A stretch of DNA of 64,000 nt from M2408 sp046303515 (GTDB lineage: Bacteria > Bacteroidota > Bacteroidia > Flavobacteriales_D > Crocinitomicaceae). Within the stretch, counting starts at the first letter, position 1; every line of letters begins with the position of its first letter. The notes beneath the pieces are model-generated. The model had not been told where the DNA came from and did no database searches. It saw only the letters and a program-made list of their open reading frames with translations. Position numbers and translations under genes: made by a program. The DNA lies in contig JBKCGI010000115.1 of the NCBI GenBank assembly GCA_046303515.1, positions 1 through 64,000 on the forward strand. Reading direction: 5' to 3'. Below, piece by piece: positions 16,298-25,084 of this stretch.

Positions 16298-18598
16298 CTA
16301 ATTTTTAAACTCTTCAAGAGCAATCGAAGTAGCCCCAACCACAATTTTCACTTTAGCAATTTCTGAATTCAATTTGTCGATAACCAATTTGGCTTCTTCA
16401 CGACTTAAATATTTTCCAGCATATACATTTAATTCTTCTTTCAATTTCATCAAAATAGAGTAGGAGCGATAAGCGCTTAAAACTTGGTTTTTGGTCAGTT
16501 TGTAATCCTCCATTTTGGAAAGAATTGTTTTGTTGCTGATATTTAAACCACTGGAAACAGGGTCGGTATATGAATTGATTTCAAATATAACACCACGATT
16601 GAGTTTGATCAATACCTCCGATTTTCTCAAACGAGCAAAAGTGGAGTCTGAGCGCATATCAATTCTTTCTTCAACTGTATTTCCTGGGTAAGCAGAAAGT
16701 TCAAGTGCTTTTGGATCTGTTTGCTTGACAACTCTTGTGCCGTCCCAAACCCCCATTCCTTCACCACGAACAATTAGTTCAAATGGATTTTTTTTCACCA
16801 TCAAAGCCTCGTAAAATTGACGTAAAGCGACACTGTCATTTTCAGTCAATAAGCGCTGTTTTAAATCCCATTTATCAGAAGCAAATACATCTTCTAAATG
16901 AATTTGTAAACGTGCGTCAAAAGTCGGTTTAGCATCTACAACATTCACGTGTAGCATTACCTCATCTGCTATGTCAGAAAGTCCATTGGCAGGAATCGAA
17001 AGTAATTTCACTTCAAAAAGTTCTTTTTCTTTTGTTGCAGGAAAAGTAAACTCTTGAGTATAAATATCGAAAGTAGCAGAATCTTTAAAGGTGTAAAAAC
17101 CATCTTTTTCAGTAAATTCTGCCCATTTGTAGCCCATCAATTGTTTGTAATAATCCAAACGACGTTGGTATTTTGCTCGTGTATCAATTACTTCTTGCTT
17201 CTGAATTTTCAACTCTTCAACTTTGCGTTTGTAAAATTCATATTCTTGATATAAATCGACAATCGTTTGTTGGTTTTTCTTGCGTGTTTTTTTACTTGAT
17301 ACAGTTGTTGGTTGATAGTTCCCTGTTCCTCCTGTTCCTTTTCTGTGATGTTTTCTACGAGCTCTTTTTACTTTTCGAGAGGAATTCTTTTTAGTAGAAA
17401 TTGGAGTATATCCCATGTCAGAATAATTTTTCTCCTTTTTTTCAATTTCCATTTCGGTGTCATCACGTTTTTTGGTGTTGTAATCAATTTGATAATCAAA
17501 ACCTTTCTTTCCGTGAATCATTTCATCTAATTTGGCAATATGCTTGAACTCCAAATCGTTGATGACCGCTTGGAAGGTTGTTCCGGAAGAAAAAGTGGAA
17601 TCTGGACTTAAAAAGCGCGTTTCTTCTGAACCAAAAAGATGATAGGATATTCCATTTTTTTCTATAACAACTGTTGTTTGTTTTGAAGCATTATACCCCC
17701 AAACATCGCAGTGAATATTAGTCATACGGTTGTTTCCTGGTGTTTCAAAATCTAAAACAGGATATCTTAATGGATCTAAAGCAGCTTTTGTCTTTTTGTC
17801 GCCTGGTTTGATTTCGATTTGGTATGGAAAAAGTCCAACAGCTTTAGGTAAACCTTTGTTCCATTTACCTTTTTCGTCTTTTTCTCGTTCCTCTAATAAT
17901 CCAGTGGTTGCACTTCCATCTCCAGCAGCAACTAGTGCGTTTTTAAATAAAACGGCTTCACCTCCTAAAAGGTAATAAAATTGTTCGGCGCGTTGTTCAA
18001 CATATTTATTTACAGCAGTATTTAAAGCATCTAAGGTGAGTTTTTGATCATCCAAATCTAAAAAATGGTAAGTCGATATTATTTCTTTTTTATCGTTAAA
18101 ACTTAAAGTTGGGTTGAGTAGTTGGTGCAGTTTTGGATGAGGAATCTCTTCTCCATTCTCTATTTTGAAAGCTGTTTTTGGGAGTAAAGGAATTAAAATA
18201 TTTTCAAAAGTGAGGTACTGAGTCAAGAATGGCTGCAACTCCTTTTCACCTTGTCTTTTTGCGTGTAAAATTTTATTTAGTTCCCATAGCGCTACTTTAT
18301 TTGTAGCTTCAGCAATTATTCCTTTTGGTGATTTAGCAATTTCAGTTGTTCTGATAAACAACATTTCAGGATTGTTGATGATTATTGCTTCTATGGAATC
18401 ATAATTCAAATCTTTGTTGCCAAAACGAATTACGGGACCTTTGTATTCAAAGTAGCGACCAATATTGGTATCTAAAATCGGACTTTTTTTAACGATATGA
18501 AAAAAATATGCTTTTTCAACAGGTGACAATGAAGCTTGATCCTGCGAGAAGGATTTAAAAGCAATAAACAAGAAAAATAAAGGTAAAATTCGAATCAT
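16298..18598 (-). CDS. Large secreted or periplasmic protein of unknown function
   Basis: 766 aa with an N-terminal signal peptide (MIRILPLFFLFIAFKSFSQ). No lipobox, T9SS sorting domain or membrane helix is evident. About residues 395-445 form a strongly basic, Ser/Thr/Gly-rich linker (SSRKVKRARRKHHRKGTGG) that continues into a predicted coiled coil (YEFYKRKVEELKIQKQEV). The C-terminal part contains beta-rich blocks and ends in another helical segment. I recognise no family. It may be an envelope protein with a nucleic-acid- or polymer-binding linker, but that is inference. Confidence 0.7.
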   Translation of the reverse strand: MIRILPLFFLFIAFKSFSQDQASLSPVEKAYFFHIVKKSPILDTNIGRYFEYKGPVIRFGNKDLNYDSIEAIIINNPEMLFIRTTEIAKSPKGIIAEATNKVALWELNKILHAKRQGEKELQPFLTQYLTFENILIPLLPKTAFKIENGEEIPHPKLHQLLNPTLSFNDKKEIISTYHFLDLDDQKLTLDALNTAVNKYVEQRAEQFYYLLGGEAVLFKNALVAAGDGSATTGLLEEREKDEKGKWNKGLPKAVGLFPYQIEIKPGDKKTKAALDPLRYPVLDFETPGNNRMTNIHCDVWGYNASKQTTVVIEKNGISYHLFGSEETRFLSPDSTFSSGTTFQAVINDLEFKHIAKLDEMIHGKKGFDYQIDYNTKKRDDTEMEIEKKEKNYSDMGYTPISTKKNSSRKVKRARRKHHRKGTGGTGNYQPTTVSSKKTRKKNQQTIVDLYQEYEFYKRKVEELKIQKQEVIDTRAKYQRRLDYYKQLMGYKWAEFTEKDGFYTFKDSATFDIYTQEFTFPATKEKELFEVKLLSIPANGLSDIADEVMLHVNVVDAKPTFDARLQIHLEDVFASDKWDLKQRLLTENDSVALRQFYEALMVKKNPFELIVRGEGMGVWDGTRVVKQTDPKALELSAYPGNTVEERIDMRSDSTFARLRKSEVLIKLNRGVIFEINSYTDPVSSGLNISNKTILSKMEDYKLTKNQVLSAYRSYSILMKLKEELNVYAGKYLSREEAKLVIDKLNSEIAKVKIVVGATSIALEEFKN

Positions 18599-18674
18599 GC
18601 AGTAAAATTAAAACATTTAAGTAATAATACACAAGTGAAAAAAAGTTACAATCAACAAGCGATTTTTGATAAAC

Positions 18675-18704
18675 AAAAAAAAGCCGCACTTAATAAGTTA
18701 CGGC
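18675..18704 (-). terminator. Intrinsic terminator of the T9SS cargo gene
   Basis: On the minus strand GCCG-T-AACTTATTAAGT-GCGGC is followed by a run of eight T (plus-strand A tract 18675-18682). It lies 24 bp after the stop of the gene at 18728. Confidence 0.8.
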
Positions 18705-18727
18705 CTTCTCGTTTTGAGCAATAATGC

Positions 18728-19729
18728 TTAGTTCTTCATGAATTTTTGAACAGTTTTAGCACCATTTTTTTCCACTTCTAAAAGGTAAACTCCAGAAGTT
18801 AAGTTTTGGGTATTAATTGTAGTGTTTTTAGTTGTAAGAATAGTTTTTCCAGCTAAATCCATAACTGAAAAATTTTCGCTGCCATCAAATGAATCGGCAG
18901 AAACAGTAATTTCAGTAGAACTTGGATTTGGGTAAATTGTAAAATTAGATTTATTGTTTTCATTAACTGAAACAAAGAACGTTGGATCAACTGAATTTAA
19001 TAAAAATTTCAAAGAAGTAGCTTGTGAACCATTTAAGAAAATTTTTACGTTTGTAAATGATAACAAAGGTAAATTAGAAGTTGAAAAGTCAAAATAATCA
19101 AATTGATCAATTTTTAAAATTACCGCCCCTAACAATGAAGTTCCATTCAATTCTGTATATAAATGATGTCTCTGAACATTTGTTTTAGTGATTGATGGAC
19201 TTAGTTTTAATGTTCCAACTGCATCAAAAGTTGAAACAGAAGTTCCAGAACAAGCTGGGTTAATAACTCCAGTTCCAGTTAATGTTCCAGAAAAAATATC
19301 ATTAAGAGTTTGACCCATTGTAAAATCATAATTCATGATATTCATGTTGTCTCCAGCACTAAAATTAGCGATAACAGCTCCTAATGTTTGATCATTAAAC
19401 TGAAATCCTTCAGAAGAACGATTTGTACCATCAGTTAATAGGTAGGTGTCTAAGATTCCTTGGATACTCACAATTTTATTGGCATTTGGAAAACTTGAGT
19501 TTGCATTTGCTGTAATTTGGTAAGTTCTATTTGGATTTGGCATTTTGTAATACATCGAATAATCCCAGTTAACACCATTTCCAGTAACTGCAGCTAAAGT
19601 TGGAGCAGCTGAATCACACAAATACATTGTTTGAGTTTCCCCAATAGCATATTCGTTGGCAGAGGTAAAAGATTGTCCAAAGGCAACTCCAGACAATAAG
19701 GATAAGGATAATAGTAATTTTTTATTCAT
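18728..19729 (-). CDS. T9SS type A sorting-domain protein (secreted)
   Basis: 333 aa from the ATG giving MNKKLLLSLSLLSGVAFGQ, a clean signal peptide; the frame extends 15 codons upstream but that part overlaps the promoter. The central ~240 residues are of unknown function, rich in Thr/Ser/Asn. The last ~75 residues are a type A T9SS C-terminal domain: FTIYPNPSSTEITV, then the VMDLAGKTI strand, ending SGVYLLEVEKNGAKTVQKFMKN. The protein is expected to cross the outer membrane by type IX secretion with the domain removed and the cargo secreted or surface-attached. Confidence 0.9.
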   Translation of the reverse strand: MNKKLLLSLSLLSGVAFGQSFTSANEYAIGETQTMYLCDSAAPTLAAVTGNGVNWDYSMYYKMPNPNRTYQITANANSSFPNANKIVSIQGILDTYLLTDGTNRSSEGFQFNDQTLGAVIANFSAGDNMNIMNYDFTMGQTLNDIFSGTLTGTGVINPACSGTSVSTFDAVGTLKLSPSITKTNVQRHHLYTELNGTSLLGAVILKIDQFDYFDFSTSNLPLLSFTNVKIFLNGSQATSLKFLLNSVDPTFFVSVNENNKSNFTIYPNPSSTEITVSADSFDGSENFSVMDLAGKTILTTKNTTINTQNLTSGVYLLEVEKNGAKTVQKFMKN

Positions 19730-19744
19730 AATTTTTATTTTTTT

Positions 19745-19752
19745 CAAAGTTA
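19745..19752 (-). promoter_or_regulatory. Candidate -7 element of the T9SS cargo gene
   Basis: TAACTTTG on the minus strand, 15 bp before the proposed ATG at 19729. No clear -33 TTTG. Confidence 0.5.
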
Positions 19753-19814
19753 AAAACATTTTAATTAAAAGCATGTTAAGTTAAAATTATTCGAACATTA
19801 ACAACTAAATAATT

Positions 19815-19822
19815 ACTTTTGC
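19815..19822 (+). promoter_or_regulatory. Candidate -7 element of the MMPL transporter gene
   Basis: TACTTTTG matches TAnnTTTG, 25 bp before the ATG at 19848. TTCG at 19790-19793 is a near-match -33 at a spacing of 21. Confidence 0.55.
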
Positions 19823-19847
19823 ACCTTAATAACGAACAAAAAATAAA

Positions 19848-22115
19848 ATGGTTGGAGAAAAGTACTTTAAAAAATTTGCAAAACCTGTATTTATTTTCAT
19901 ACTATTAATTACAATCGCTTTAGGGGCATTGATTCCAAGTATAAGGTTTGACTACGATTTTGAGAAATTTTTTTCTACTAAAGATCCCGAAACAGTTTAT
20001 TATTTCAAACACCGAGAAATTTATCAGTCTGATAATGACTTCTTATTGATTGCCATAGAAAGAAATAAAGGTGTTTTTAATAAAAAATTTTTAAATCAAG
20101 TTGACAAACTCACAAAGGATGTTGAGAAATTGAAATACGTATCTTTTGTGCGTTCAATTACAACTGAAAAAGAATTATTTCTTTTAACTGGAGGTTTTAT
20201 TGGACGCAAACCATATTACGATAATACAAAAAAATCTCTCAAGGAAGATTCTACCAGAATATACAAGCATAAAGAATTAATCAATAATTTAATTGCGAAA
20301 GATGGAAAATCTCTATGTATTTTTATCAAACATGAAGATTTTTTACCAGGTAAAAAAAGCACCGTACTTATCGATCAAATTCAGAAGAAAATTAAAAAAT
20401 ATTCTTTCGAAAAAACAAGGATTGCTGGTAGAACAATAGCTCAGAAATTCTTTATAGGTAAGATGACAAGTGAGTTGATATTGTTTTTCTTTCTTAGTCT
20501 AGTTTTAATTGTTGTTTTTTTATGGGTCACTTTTAAAAGTTTCTGGGGCTTACTTGTTCCCCAGTCGGTCTTAGTTTTATCGCTCATTTGGGTCTTGGGA
20601 TTCATGGTGATTTTTGGTCAACCAATAAATGTCCTATTGTCAATTTTGCCACTTATCATGTTCGTGGTTACAATGTCTTATGTCATTCATTTGGTTTCGA
20701 GGTATTTACACTTTTTACGAACAGGTTTAAGTAAGTACGATGCAATTACACAGGCTGTTAAAGAAGTTGGTGTTGCACTTTTCTTAAATTCATTTACAAC
20801 CGCTGTTGGATTCATCGCCTTAGTGATAATTGATGTAATTCCTATTCAAGAATTTGGAGTTGTAACAGGTATTGGTGTGGTCATCGCTTTCGTTATTACG
20901 ATGTTTGTGATGCCTGTAACATTGTACATTTTTCCTTCTCCAAAAAAAATAATTGAAACAAAAGACACGCCATTTTGGAATAATTTACTTTCAAACATGT
21001 TTGTATTTATTCTGAAACGAAGAAAAATAATATTAGTGTTTTTTGCTGTTATAACTGTAATTTTTGGATTTTTAACCTTTAGGTTGGAAACAAACAACTA
21101 CATGTTAGATGATTTGAGACCCAGCGAACCCATCAAACAGGATTTTAATTTCTTAGATAAAAATTATGGTGGAATTAGACCATTAGAGTTTGCTGTTCAT
21201 GTCAAAGGAGATCGAGATTGCTGGGACAAAGACGTTTTGATTGAAATGAATAAAATAGAAGATTATTTGGAGAAAAAATACAAAGCCAAAATCAATATTT
21301 CACTTGTTTCTTTTTTGAAAGTATTAAACCAATCTTCACATTTAGGAAATCCTGCATTTTATGAATTGCCAGATTCCCAGCGTGGGATTAATAAATTACG
21401 TCGACCATTAAAATTTGCAGAACAAGGAGAGTTGATTAAAGTCGTAATGGATTCTACTGAAAAAAATATGCGCATTAGTGCCAATATTCCAGATTGGGGG
21501 AAAATAAGAGTGCAAGAAGAAAATGCGAAGTTTAATCGTTTTTTCAAAAACAACATCGATTCAAGTTTAATTAGTATCAAATACACCGGTACTGCTCATC
21601 TTTTGGACAAAAGTATGGGTGATTTGTCAACAAAACTAGTTGAAGGTATCTTGCTTTCGATTGCATTAATTATCGTGATGATGTTAATTGTATACCGTTC
21701 ATTTAAATTGGTGCTTTTGGCGGTAATTCCAAACGTTGTTCCTTTGGTTGTTTTAAGCGGCATGATGGGCTTGATGGATGTAAATTTAAAAATTTCAACA
21801 GCAATCATTTATACAATTTCACTTGGAATTGCCTTTGACGATACCATACAGTTTTTATCCAAATTAAAAATCGAATTAAACAAAGGTGTACCAAAAATTC
21901 AAGCAATGAAATCTGCTTACCTTATTACTGGAAAGGCAATGATTCTTAGTTCTTTGTTGGTTTGTACAGGGTTTTTAACCATGTTGTTTTCAAGTTTCCA
22001 AGGCACTTTTATAACAGGTTTTATGATAAGTTTAACTTTAATGGTTGCACTTGTTTCCGATATGATTTTGTCACCAGTTTTATTGATGATGTTCTATCAT
22101 CCGAAAAGAAAATAG
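19848..22115 (+). CDS. RND/MMPL-family transporter
   Basis: A 755-aa inner-membrane protein with two repeats of the RND fold: one N-terminal helix, a periplasmic loop, then a five-helix bundle (about 205-370), and the same again (helix at about 393, loop, bundle from about 595 to the end). The bundles hold sterol-sensing-like segments such as LPLIMFVVTMSYVIHLVSRYL and SLGIAFDDTIQFLSKL, with a conserved GIAFDDT acidic pair. MMPL proteins export lipids or hydrophobic molecules, or supply hopanoids and exopolymers; the substrate is not readable. It is convergent with dnaJ across a shared terminator. Confidence 0.88.
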   Translation: MVGEKYFKKFAKPVFIFILLITIALGALIPSIRFDYDFEKFFSTKDPETVYYFKHREIYQSDNDFLLIAIERNKGVFNKKFLNQVDKLTKDVEKLKYVSFVRSITTEKELFLLTGGFIGRKPYYDNTKKSLKEDSTRIYKHKELINNLIAKDGKSLCIFIKHEDFLPGKKSTVLIDQIQKKIKKYSFEKTRIAGRTIAQKFFIGKMTSELILFFFLSLVLIVVFLWVTFKSFWGLLVPQSVLVLSLIWVLGFMVIFGQPINVLLSILPLIMFVVTMSYVIHLVSRYLHFLRTGLSKYDAITQAVKEVGVALFLNSFTTAVGFIALVIIDVIPIQEFGVVTGIGVVIAFVITMFVMPVTLYIFPSPKKIIETKDTPFWNNLLSNMFVFILKRRKIILVFFAVITVIFGFLTFRLETNNYMLDDLRPSEPIKQDFNFLDKNYGGIRPLEFAVHVKGDRDCWDKDVLIEMNKIEDYLEKKYKAKINISLVSFLKVLNQSSHLGNPAFYELPDSQRGINKLRRPLKFAEQGELIKVVMDSTEKNMRISANIPDWGKIRVQEENAKFNRFFKNNIDSSLISIKYTGTAHLLDKSMGDLSTKLVEGILLSIALIIVMMLIVYRSFKLVLLAVIPNVVPLVVLSGMMGLMDVNLKISTAIIYTISLGIAFDDTIQFLSKLKIELNKGVPKIQAMKSAYLITGKAMILSSLLVCTGFLTMLFSSFQGTFITGFMISLTLMVALVSDMILSPVLLMMFYHPKRK

Positions 22116-22129
22116 TTTCAAATTATTAT

Positions 22130-22212
22130 AAAAAACGTTATGTTTTCTATATGTTCTATGTGGTTCAAATGGAAAAGTAAGAATATGAAAACTATGGAAC
22201 TATGTGTTTAAT
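22130..22212. repeat. Second copy of the ACTATG / CTATGTG intergenic repeat
   Basis: It contains TATGTTCTATGTG and GAAAACTATGGAACTATGTGTTTA, matching the right half of the element at 10753-10880. It occupies most of the gap between the MMPL gene and the dnaJ terminator. Confidence 0.5.
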
Positions 22213-22227
22213 ATTTCACAAAAAAAA

Positions 22228-22254
22228 ACGCTCCGAATTCGAAGCGTTTTTTTT
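22228..22254. terminator. Bidirectional terminator between MMPL gene and dnaJ
   Basis: ACGCTCCGA (22228-22236) pairs with TCGAAGCGT (22239-22247) with one C-A mismatch, flanked by an A tract on the left and T tract on the right. It can therefore stop transcription on both strands. It ends 2 bp from the dnaJ stop. Confidence 0.75.
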
Positions 22255-22255
22255 A

Positions 22256-23371
22256 TTATTGAAACATATCCTTTACCCTTTGAAAAAAGCCTTTGGCATT
22301 TCCATCTGGATTCGGTTTGAAATTTTCACTATTTCTTAATTTTTCAAGAATTTCTCGTTCTTCTTTAGAAACTTTTGTCGGTGTCCAAACATTGATGTGA
22401 ACCATTAAATCTCCATGGCCATATCCTTGTAAAACTGGTAAACCTTTTCCCTTCAAACGTAACATTTTTCCGCTTTGAGTTCCAGGTTCAACTTTAATTT
22501 TTGCTTTTCCGTTTATTGTAGGTATTTCGATACTCTCACCTAAAATAGCATCAACAAAGTTCACAAAAGCCTCATAATGCAAGTTTTCTGAATCTCTTCT
22601 TAAATGTTCATGTTGAATTTCTTCAATAACAACAATTAAATCTCCAGCAACTCCGTTGAAAGGTCCTGCATTTCCGCGACCTGTAACGCTCAATTGCATG
22701 CCGTCCTCAACTCCAGCAGGAATATCAATTTCGATAACTTCTTCCTGACGTTTTAAACCATGATTATCTGCATCAGCTGGTTTTTTGTCGATCATTTTCC
22801 CAGCACCTTGACAATTATTACAAGTAGATTGGGTTTGCATAGCACCTAAAAAAGTCTGTGTCACACGAGTTACCCTGCCAGTTCCATTACAAGCTTGACA
22901 AGTTTTATAGGTTACTCCTTCAGCGTTTACTAATTTGTTGACTTTAATTTTTTTCTTAACTCCTTCAGCGATTTCTTCCAGGGTTAATTTCATCTTTACG
23001 CGCAAATTTGTTCCTCTTACTGAGCGAGATCCACTTCCGCCACGAGATCCGCCAAAAGAACCTCCGAAAGCTCCTCCAAATATATCACCGAAATTACTGA
23101 ATATGTCATCCATATTCATTCCGCCGCCTCCAAAACCGCCTTGTCCCATTCCAGCATGACCATATTGGTCGTAACGTTGACGTTTTTCGGCATTGCTTAA
23201 AATTTCGTAGGCTTCTGCAGCTTCCTTAAATTTTTCTTCAGCCCCTTTATCATCTGGATTTTTATCAGGGTGATATTGCAAAGCTAATTTACGATATGCT
23301 TTTTTAATTTCAGCCTCAGATGCATTTTTGGCTAAACCAAGAACCTCGTAATAATCTCTTTTTTGACTCAT
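22256..23371 (-). CDS. dnaJ: Chaperone protein DnaJ (Hsp40)
   Basis: 371 aa. The J domain (1-70) has the HPD motif in LQYHPDKNP. A long Gly/Phe-rich linker (about 75-115, GGFGGGGMN...) follows. The zinc-finger region has only two CxxCxGxG motifs, CQACNGTG and CNNCQGAG, instead of the four of E. coli DnaJ, giving at most one zinc site. Two C-terminal beta-sandwich substrate-binding domains end the protein. DnaJ delivers unfolded clients to DnaK and stimulates its ATPase. It lies downstream of grpE in an apparent operon; dnaK is not in the window. Confidence 0.95.
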   Translation of the reverse strand: MSQKRDYYEVLGLAKNASEAEIKKAYRKLALQYHPDKNPDDKGAEEKFKEAAEAYEILSNAEKRQRYDQYGHAGMGQGGFGGGGMNMDDIFSNFGDIFGGAFGGSFGGSRGGSGSRSVRGTNLRVKMKLTLEEIAEGVKKKIKVNKLVNAEGVTYKTCQACNGTGRVTRVTQTFLGAMQTQSTCNNCQGAGKMIDKKPADADNHGLKRQEEVIEIDIPAGVEDGMQLSVTGRGNAGPFNGVAGDLIVVIEEIQHEHLRRDSENLHYEAFVNFVDAILGESIEIPTINGKAKIKVEPGTQSGKMLRLKGKGLPVLQGYGHGDLMVHINVWTPTKVSKEEREILEKLRNSENFKPNPDGNAKGFFQRVKDMFQ

Positions 23372-23477
23372 TTTTCTTTTGATTTTTCGATTTTTAGATT
23401 CCTCGATTTTAGGATTTGCGACAAATTTGTTTTGAAATCCAGTTTTCTAATAATCTAGCAATCTAATATTCGATATT

Positions 23478-24044
23478 TTATTGTCCAACTACAACTTTCG
23501 CGTAGCGAATAACTTTCTCATTCAAATAATAACCTTTTTCAACATCCTCAACAATTTTTCCTTTTAAATCTTCGGTTGGAGCAGGAATATTTACAATTGC
23601 TTCGTGCAACTCGCTATCAAAAACTTGACCTTTTGCTTCCATTGCTTTCAAGCCTTTAGCTTCCAGACTAGATTTGAACTTGTTATAGATTAAATGAAAA
23701 CCTTCCTTTAAAATAGTAACATCTTCGGAGTTTTCGTTGTTCGTGATAGCTCTTTCAAAATCATCTAAAACAGGAATTAAATCTTTTAAAACACCAGAAC
23801 TAGCTGTGCTAATCAATTCTAACTTTTCCTTATTCGTTCTTTTTCTATAATTGTCGAATTCAGAATAAAGTCGGATAAAACGGTCATTCAAATCAGCATA
23901 TTTATCTTCCAAAGTAGGCTCACTAGATTCTGTTTTCACTTCACTTTCAGATGCTTCAGCTTGATTTTCAGAAGTGTTTTCTGTATTTTCCGCATTTGCA
24001 TTGATCTCTTTTTCTAAATCTTCCTGTGCTTTATTTTTGTCCAT
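23478..24044 (-). CDS. grpE: Nucleotide exchange factor GrpE
   Basis: 188 aa from the ATG giving MDKNKAQEDLEKE. A longer frame to 24161 exists but spans a strong promoter, so the internal ATG is preferred. The acidic, disordered N-terminus (about 1-60) leads to the long coiled-coil helix (LNDRFIRLYSEFDNYRKRTNKE) and the C-terminal beta domain with VDSEL-type block FDSELHEAI. It releases ADP from DnaK. It precedes dnaJ with 106 bp between them. That gap holds degenerate GATTTTTCGATTTTTAG-like units. Confidence 0.95.
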   Translation of the reverse strand: MDKNKAQEDLEKEINANAENTENTSENQAEASESEVKTESSEPTLEDKYADLNDRFIRLYSEFDNYRKRTNKEKLELISTASSGVLKDLIPVLDDFERAITNNENSEDVTILKEGFHLIYNKFKSSLEAKGLKAMEAKGQVFDSELHEAIVNIPAPTEDLKGKIVEDVEKGYYLNEKVIRYAKVVVGQ

Positions 24045-24078
24045 TTCTTTCGTTTTATTACTATTGCCGATCTTACGA

Positions 24079-24110
24079 CAAAGATATTGCCATTTTTGAT
24101 TTATAGACAA
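24079..24110 (-). promoter_or_regulatory. Bacteroidota-type promoter of grpE-dnaJ
   Basis: Minus strand: TTGTC (24106-24110), 19-bp spacer, TATCTTTG (24079-24086). Both boxes fit the TTTG-N19-TAnnTTTG consensus and lie about 35 bp before the grpE ATG at 24044. Confidence 0.65.
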
Positions 24111-24220
24111 GTTGTCAGTTGTTTCCATGTAGAGTGTTGAAAAAATGTCAGTAAAAAACATGAATATTTGTCTCTAAAATATATTTTTGAAGTATAGTTT
24201 ACAACTCCCGAAAATTTATT

Positions 24221-24228
24221 TAACTTTG
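24221..24228 (+). promoter_or_regulatory. Candidate -7 element of the PASTA-protein operon
   Basis: TAACTTTG, 22 bp before the ATG at 24251. The -33 region (GTTTAC near 24197) is only a partial match. Confidence 0.5.
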
Positions 24229-24250
24229 TGAAGATTTTGTAAATTTACAC

Positions 24251-25069
24251 ATGGAATTTTTAAAAAAATTAAGAGTCTTTATTTGGTCCAAACACTTTCT
24301 GAAACATGCAGGATTAATTTTGTTAGCTAATTTTGTAATTATCTTTATTGTAATTTACATTTTAGATTGGACAACCAATCACGGTGAAAAAATTAAAGTT
24401 CCTAATTTACATGGTCAGAATGTAAAAAATATTCAAGCTACCTTAGATGAATTAGGCTTGACTTATGAAATTTTAGATTCTGTTTATTACCCAAATAAAC
24501 CAGAAGGTACAATTGTTTCCCAAGATCCACGGCCTACAGACTCAACTGACGTTTTTGTAAAATCTGGCCGTATAATTAAAATTCGTGTTTCTAAAAAGAC
24601 AAATTTGGTCGAAATGCCTAGTTTGTTAGATAAATCAGAACGTTTTGCACAAAGTGTTTTGAAAAATAGAGGATTAAAATATCAAATTCAATACAAGCCA
24701 ACATCAGAAGCCGATGGAGCTGTACTAGAACAAAAATACAAAGGAAGAGATATTGAAGAAGGAGCAAGAGTGCCAGTCGGTGCAACCATTCTTCTAATTG
24801 TGGGTCGAAATGAAGCTGGTGCACCAGTGCAAATTCCAAATTTATTGGGCTTAACAATAAGTGAGGTAAAAGTACGTTTAGCAAGTATGTCTTCTGTAAA
24901 TTTATTCGAAACATATTTGAATTGTGCCAATGGTGCAGATAGTTCTGCTGCTAGGGTGAGTAGCCAATCTCCAGAGTTTATTGAGGGAGTTTTAAGTCCG
25001 TCAAACACAACTGTTACAATTCAATTAGATAAAAATTACACAGGTAATCCGCCTGAAGGAGGACTTTAA
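24251..25069 (+). CDS. PASTA-domain membrane protein
   Basis: 272 aa. A short cytoplasmic N-terminus, one transmembrane helix (about 20-39, LILLANFVIIFIVIYIL) and three periplasmic PASTA domains (about 45-115, 118-187, 188-260). Each begins with a hydrophobic-P-x-L pattern, for example VPNLHGQNVKNIQATL, MPSLLDKSERFAQSVL and IPNLLGLTISEVKVRL. PASTA domains bind peptidoglycan fragments in penicillin-binding proteins and Ser/Thr kinases. Here no kinase or transpeptidase is attached, so it may be a cell-wall sensor or scaffold. It is the first gene of a unit with the T9SS protein and rluD. Confidence 0.88.
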   Translation: MEFLKKLRVFIWSKHFLKHAGLILLANFVIIFIVIYILDWTTNHGEKIKVPNLHGQNVKNIQATLDELGLTYEILDSVYYPNKPEGTIVSQDPRPTDSTDVFVKSGRIIKIRVSKKTNLVEMPSLLDKSERFAQSVLKNRGLKYQIQYKPTSEADGAVLEQKYKGRDIEEGARVPVGATILLIVGRNEAGAPVQIPNLLGLTISEVKVRLASMSSVNLFETYLNCANGADSSAARVSSQSPEFIEGVLSPSNTTVTIQLDKNYTGNPPEGGL

Positions 25070-25084
25070 GCTTAAATTTATTTT

